DNA of 64,000 bases from Rugamonas sp045984285 (GTDB lineage Bacteria; Pseudomonadota; Gammaproteobacteria; Burkholderiales; Burkholderiaceae_D): NCBI RefSeq assembly GCF_045984285.3, contig NZ_JBJQIK030000003.1:124001-188000 (forward strand). Reading direction: 5' to 3'. Both the position numbers and the translations under genes were made by a program. This document shows positions 60,280 through 64,000 of this stretch, piece after piece. Every line of letters begins with the position of its first letter. Position 1 is the first letter of the stretch. Below the pieces are notes generated by a model that made no database searches, was not told the DNA's origin, and saw only the letters and a list, made by a program, of their open reading frames with translations.

Positions 60280-61373
60280 TGGGCCACCTCGCGCGCCATC
60301 GCGGCATGCCAAAGGTTCAGCGCGCGCTGCAGCTGTTCGTCGCTGAGCCCGAGCGTGAGATCGCCTACATACCACTCCGTGTAGCAGTGCCCCGGCAGCG
60401 CCGCATGCGAAGCGTAGTTGAATAGCCAGACGCCATGTTCTTCCGCGATCTGGTTGCGAACCTCCAATGCGCGCTCGCGCTCTACCGGCATATGAACATG
60501 CAGCATATTCGCCTGCGGCTGCGCAGGATTCGGCACCAGCAGCGGATAGCCGTGCAGCATGGCATACAGCTGCCGCGTGCGTTCGAAGCATGCCGGCATC
60601 GCTGCAAGCCGCTCATCGATCTGCATGGCGGCGGCCGCCACATATGGCGTGCGCGTGAACACATTGCCGCCCTGGCGCCTGAACCATTCGGCGGCGCGGG
60701 CCGTGAAGTCCCTGCTGCCTGCGAGGATGGCGCCGCCCATGCCTCCAATGCCCTTGTACAGCGAGACGTAGACGGAATCGAAGCCCGCCGCCACTTCCTT
60801 CGGCGTGCGCCCATAGCCTGCGGCGGCTTCCCACAGCCGGGCGCCGTCCATATGCAGGTGCGTGGAGGTTTCGCGTGCCCAGGCTTTGAACGCGTCCAGC
60901 TCATCCCACGACGGCGCCTGGCCGCCGATTTCGCGCGCAGGCAATTCGATCGATACTGCGCCGAGGCGGTCGGGGATGGCTTTCAGTTCCTCCAGCGTAA
61001 ACGGGCGGTGCGGGCTGCCGATCTGCAGCGCGTGAAAGGCATTCAGCAACTGATGGTTGCCCCGTTCATGCTTGAGAATGTGAGCGGTAGGGTGCAGCGC
61101 CACGAGCTGGCTATTGCCGTCCATGCAGGCAAGGCGCAAGGCCGTCACCTGCGTCATCGTGCCGGTGATGCAGAACACGGCGGACTCGAAGCCCAGCAGG
61201 TCCGCTACCTTGCGCTCCAGCGCCTGGATCGCGTCGCCCTCGCCGTATACGTCCGCTGCGATCCCGTTCGCCTCACACCAGGACGCCATTGCAGCGAAGC
61301 TTTCGGCTGGCGTCAGCTGTTTGTGTCCCGGCAGGACTGTATGGCATTGCCGGCGTAGTTCGGCGTCCTTCAC
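60276..61373 (-). CDS. Low-specificity threonine aldolase/beta-eliminating lyase family
   Basis: A 365-residue PLP fold-type I enzyme: ADVYGEGDAIQALERKVADLLGFE, TGTMTQVTALR, THLHMDGARLWEAAAGYG, and PLP lysine K207 in SLYKGIGGMGGAIL. This matches threonine aldolase (LtaE) style proteins that cleave L-threonine or allo-threonine to glycine and acetaldehyde; related lyases act on other beta-hydroxy amino acids. Co-translated with the helicase by a four-base overlap. The ABC exporter gene lies 12 bases upstream. Confidence 0.86.
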   Translation of the reverse strand: MKDAELRRQCHTVLPGHKQLTPAESFAAMASWCEANGIAADVYGEGDAIQALERKVADLLGFESAVFCITGTMTQVTALRLACMDGNSQLVALHPTAHILKHERGNHQLLNAFHALQIGSPHRPFTLEELKAIPDRLGAVSIELPAREIGGQAPSWDELDAFKAWARETSTHLHMDGARLWEAAAGYGRTPKEVAAGFDSVYVSLYKGIGGMGGAILAGSRDFTARAAEWFRRQGGNVFTRTPYVAAAAMQIDERLAAMPACFERTRQLYAMLHGYPLLVPNPAQPQANMLHVHMPVERERALEVRNQIAEEHGVWLFNYASHAALPGHCYTEWYVGDLTLGLSDEQLQRALNLWHAAMAREVAQ

Positions 61374-61385
61374 GATGGCCGCTCC

Positions 61386-63227
61386 TTAGTGGGCTACATG
61401 AACGTTATGGAACTGCAGCGCGGCCAGGTTGGCGTAGATGCCGCCCAGCGCTACCAGCGTCTGGTGCGTGCCCATTTCCACAACCTTACCATCTTCCATC
61501 ACGAGGATGCGGTCCGCACGCTGCACCGTCGCCAGGCGGTGCGCAATGATGACGGTGGTGCGGCCCACCATGGCCGCTTCCAGCGCCGATTGCACCAGGC
61601 GTTCCGATTCCGCATCCAGTGCGGAAGTCGCTTCATCCAGCAGCAGCAGCGGAGGATTCTTGAGCAGGGCGCGCGCGATGGCGATGCGCTGACGCTGGCC
61701 GCCGGACAGGCGCACGCCGCGTTCGCCGAGGAAGGACTTGTAGCCGTTCGGCAGGCGCTCGATGAATTCATGGGCCGCGGCCAGCTTCGCAGCCTGGATC
61801 ACTTCTTCATCAGTGGCATCGGCGCGGCCGTAGCGGATGTTTTCCATCGCGTCCGCCGAGAAAATCACGGTATCCTGCGGCACGATGCCGATGGCGTCGC
61901 GCAGCGTATGCAGGTCCAGCTGGCGAATATCCACGCCATCGAGGCGGATGGTGCCTTGCTGCGGGTCGTAGAAGCGCAGGAAGAGCTGGAACAGCGTGGT
62001 CTTGCCGGCGCCGGAAGGGCCGACCACGGCCACGGTTTCGCCGGGACGGATATCGAAGGACAGGTGGGACAGCGCCGCCGTTTCCGGGCGCGATGGATAG
62101 CAGAAGGTCACGTCGGCCAGCGTCAGCGCCGCGCCGTTGGCGGTGCGCGGCGGCAGGGCGAGCGGCTGCGAAGGCGACTGGATCTCGGACTGCACGGCCA
62201 GCAGTTCCAGCAGGCGCTCGGTGGCGCCGGCGGCGCGCTGCGCCTCGCCCATCACTTCGGACAGGGCGCCGATCGCGCCTGCCACGATGGAGGCGTACAG
62301 GATGAACTGGCCAAGGTCGCCGCCCGTCATGGCGCCTTCCAGCACGGCATGGGCGCCCAGCCACAGCACGAATACGATGGCGCCGAACACCAGCACAATC
62401 GCTAGCATCGTCAGCAGCGCGCGCGCACGGATGCGGCGCATGGCCGTAACGAAGGCATTTTCAACGGATGCGCCGAAGCGCCGGGTTTCCATTTTCTCGT
62501 GCGTGAAAGCCTGCACGGTCGGCATGGCGTTCAGGATCTCGCCCGCCATGGCGGAAGCGTCTGCAATGCGGTCCTGGGAATCGCGCGAGAGCTTGCGCAC
62601 GCGGCGGCCGAACAGCACTATCGGCAGCACCGTCAGCACCAGCAGGCCGATAATGATGGAGGACAGCTTCGGGCTGGTGATGAACAGCATGACCAGGCCG
62701 CCCATGAAGAGCAGCGTGTTCCTCAGCGCCATCGAGATGCTGGACCCTACCACGGCCTGAATCAGTGTGGTGTCGGTAGTAATCCGCGACAGCACCTCAC
62801 CGGTTTGCGTCGTTTCGAAGAACGCAGGGCTTTGCTGCACCACATGGCGGTACACTGCGCTGCGGATATCGGCCGTAACGCGCTCGCCGAGCCAGGACAC
62901 CGTATAGAAGCGGGCGGCCGTCGCAATCGCCAGCACCGTGGCTACGGCGAACAGCGCGAGGAACACGGCATTCACATGCTCCACGCTGTGGACGCCAGCC
63001 GATGCGCCGAAGCCGAGGTCTATCATCCGCTTGAAGGCGGCGGGAATCGCCAGGGTGGCGCCGGCGGCGACAGTCAGCGCAATCGCGGCCATGGCGAATT
63101 GCTTGCGGTAGGGCTTGAGGAAAGGCGCCAGGCCCTTGAATGCGGCCAGGCTGCCTTTTTTCAGTTCACGGGCTTCGGGCGGGTTGCTGTGCTGGGTGGA
63201 GGCGCTGCTGGTGGTGCTGTTGCTCAT
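61386..63227 (-). CDS. ABC exporter, fused permease-ATPase (MsbA/BmrA-like)
   Basis: A 613-residue half-transporter. Six membrane helices span about 45-335; the nucleotide-binding domain has Walker A VVGPSGAGKTTLF, Q-loop, signature RLSGGQRQRIAIARALL, Walker B LLLLDEATSALDAESE and switch IIAHRLATV. It works as a homodimer exporting a hydrophobic compound (lipid, drug or peptide). The annotation as MsbA proper is not warranted: essential MsbA usually sits with lpxK, absent here. A second gene (AttH-like) precedes it by 22 bases and a PLP lyase follows. Confidence 0.92.
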   Translation of the reverse strand: MSNSTTSSASTQHSNPPEARELKKGSLAAFKGLAPFLKPYRKQFAMAAIALTVAAGATLAIPAAFKRMIDLGFGASAGVHSVEHVNAVFLALFAVATVLAIATAARFYTVSWLGERVTADIRSAVYRHVVQQSPAFFETTQTGEVLSRITTDTTLIQAVVGSSISMALRNTLLFMGGLVMLFITSPKLSSIIIGLLVLTVLPIVLFGRRVRKLSRDSQDRIADASAMAGEILNAMPTVQAFTHEKMETRRFGASVENAFVTAMRRIRARALLTMLAIVLVFGAIVFVLWLGAHAVLEGAMTGGDLGQFILYASIVAGAIGALSEVMGEAQRAAGATERLLELLAVQSEIQSPSQPLALPPRTANGAALTLADVTFCYPSRPETAALSHLSFDIRPGETVAVVGPSGAGKTTLFQLFLRFYDPQQGTIRLDGVDIRQLDLHTLRDAIGIVPQDTVIFSADAMENIRYGRADATDEEVIQAAKLAAAHEFIERLPNGYKSFLGERGVRLSGGQRQRIAIARALLKNPPLLLLDEATSALDAESERLVQSALEAAMVGRTTVIIAHRLATVQRADRILVMEDGKVVEMGTHQTLVALGGIYANLAALQFHNVHVAH

Positions 63228-63249
63228 TGTGTTGGTAGTCTTTTTGTCT

Positions 63250-64000
63250 CTACAGTTTCATTGGCCTGACATAGCCTGTCAGTTCCAGATAGCCGTGGCC
63301 CGCGGTCTTGCCGTCGCGCCGCACCGTCACTGCGCCTTCCCAGTACACCGCGCCGGTGGAGCGGCGCGAATCCAGTTCCTGGTCCTGCTGCAGTGGCTCA
63401 ATCTCCCACACGGCCGTGCCGGTGGCAATCCGGCTCGCTACCGGATACTCGGCATGGGTGCGGGGAGAGCGCCAGTGCGCCTGCGGCGCAAAGCTGACCT
63501 GATCCGGGGCGTAATGCGTGATCTTACCGGATGCGTCGCGCCGTGTCGCGTGGGCCCATAGTTTAGCACCTTGCTTGCTGCGGATCTGGAATGCCATCAG
63601 GGCGCTTCCGTCGTCCAGGTTGGCGCCCAGCCAGTCCCACCCCGAGGCATTTTCATCGAGCACCTGGCTGGACCACTCGTGATCGAGCCAGGTCATGCCG
63701 CTGGCTTCCACCCGCTTGCCCTTGATGACCAGGGCCCCGCTGGTGCGCAGCTGCGGCTTGCTATAGTAATAACTGGCCTGTTCGGGACGCGGCCCTTTCT
63801 GCGAAAAGCCGTTTTCGCCTTGCAGCAGTGGCGCCTGGGTAGGCTCCAGCACCAGCTGCAGCGAGAATTCGGCAGCACGGACGTCGACCAGGTAGCGCCC
63901 ATCCGCCCGCCGCTGCATATGCCAGTCGTCCAGCTTCACGTCCGTATCCTTCACCGAGGCATACGCGAGGCCGAATCCCTCACGCGCGCTGCGCTGGTCG
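63250..64000 (-). CDS. AttH/carotenoid 1,2-hydratase-like lipocalin protein, truncated by the window end
   Basis: The frame is open to the last base, so the N-terminus lies beyond the window; 250 residues are visible. Typical AttH/CrtC features are LDDWHMQRRADGRYLVDVRA, GWDWLGANLDDGSALMAFQIR, ASGMTWLDHEWSSQVL and the C-terminal YLELTGYVRPMKL. In many bacteria such proteins are exported and encoded beside an FtsX-like permease and ATPase, but the rest of the operon lies outside the window. A GTG at 63954 is inside the domain and is not the start. Function uncertain. Confidence 0.82.
   Translation of the reverse strand, partial: DQRSAREGFGLAYASVKDTDVKLDDWHMQRRADGRYLVDVRAAEFSLQLVLEPTQAPLLQGENGFSQKGPRPEQASYYYSKPQLRTSGALVIKGKRVEASGMTWLDHEWSSQVLDENASGWDWLGANLDDGSALMAFQIRSKQGAKLWAHATRRDASGKITHYAPDQVSFAPQAHWRSPRTHAEYPVASRIATGTAVWEIEPLQQDQELDSRRSTGAVYWEGAVTVRRDGKTAGHGYLELTGYVRPMKL

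Overview
The window looks like a piece of chromosome from a high-GC betaproteobacterium of the order Burkholderiales, most likely Oxalobacteraceae (Massilia/Duganella/Janthinobacterium type). This is inferred from gene content and protein style: Mfd next to SerB, RecJ followed by an RpfE-like protein, a tandem pair of very similar LolC/E-type permeases, a LivM-LivG fusion, DUF2288, DUF3297 and DUF817 proteins, and RF2 with the classical frameshift. I saw no rRNA, tRNA, CRISPR array, insertion sequence or prophage. Genes are tightly packed, with many 1-8 bp start/stop overlaps, and no gene-free stretch exceeds about 230 bases.

Layout. 1-4.1 kb: end of a TspO-like membrane protein, a di-haem cytochrome, a GFA-fold protein with a small cytochrome c, a CoA-transferase and a small unknown. 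4.1-8.5 kb: mfd-serB. 8.6-15.3 kb: a chemoreceptor, PBP1A coupled to a PP2C phosphatase, and glpD. 15.3-20.7 kb: a peptide transporter, ppnN and three accessory-looking genes of lower GC (a secreted unknown, a membrane coiled-coil protein with internal repeats, a secreted alpha/beta hydrolase). 20.7-24.1 kb: prfB-HAD-lysS. 24.2-26.2 kb: periplasmic 2',3'-cyclic nucleotidase lipoprotein. 26.3-31.2 kb: branched-chain amino acid ABC transporter (livK, livH, livM/G fusion, livF). 31.3-34.3 kb: a sulfotransferase, two DUF genes and an Xre-RES toxin-antitoxin pair. 34.4-36.8 kb: a tssF-tssG pair of type VI secretion baseplate genes with no other T6SS gene in the window. 36.9-40.8 kb: a YcaC-like hydrolase, a small secreted protein, recJ and rpfE. 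40.9-47.4 kb: two lolC/E paralogues, lolD, tatD and comEC. 47.4-49.4 kb: an acetyltransferase, a hydrolase and dcd. 49.4-53.2 kb: a Cpx-type envelope stress locus. 53.3-58.7 kb: an Orn/Lys/Arg decarboxylase, folA, a DJ-1 family protein, DUF3297, a uracil-DNA glycosylase family gene and thyA. 58.7-64 kb: an RNA helicase, a threonine aldolase, an MsbA-like ABC exporter and a truncated AttH/CrtC-like lipocalin gene.

The most interesting locus is at 49.4-53.2 kb. A CpxR/CpxA-like two-component system diverges from an operon of a Spy/CpxP-family periplasmic protein and a predicted Tat-exported lipoprotein with the complete iron ligand set of an intradiol (catechol-cleaving) dioxygenase. The intergenic region contains a perfect CpxR box (GTAAA-N5-GTAAA on the minus strand) plus a third half-site in helical phase. 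My inference is an envelope-stress module that both buffers and oxidatively removes toxic phenolics at the cell surface. Other points of note are the tssF-tssG pair, the TTG-started RES toxin, the lineage-specific Lol permease duplication, and a strong hairpin between livK and livH.
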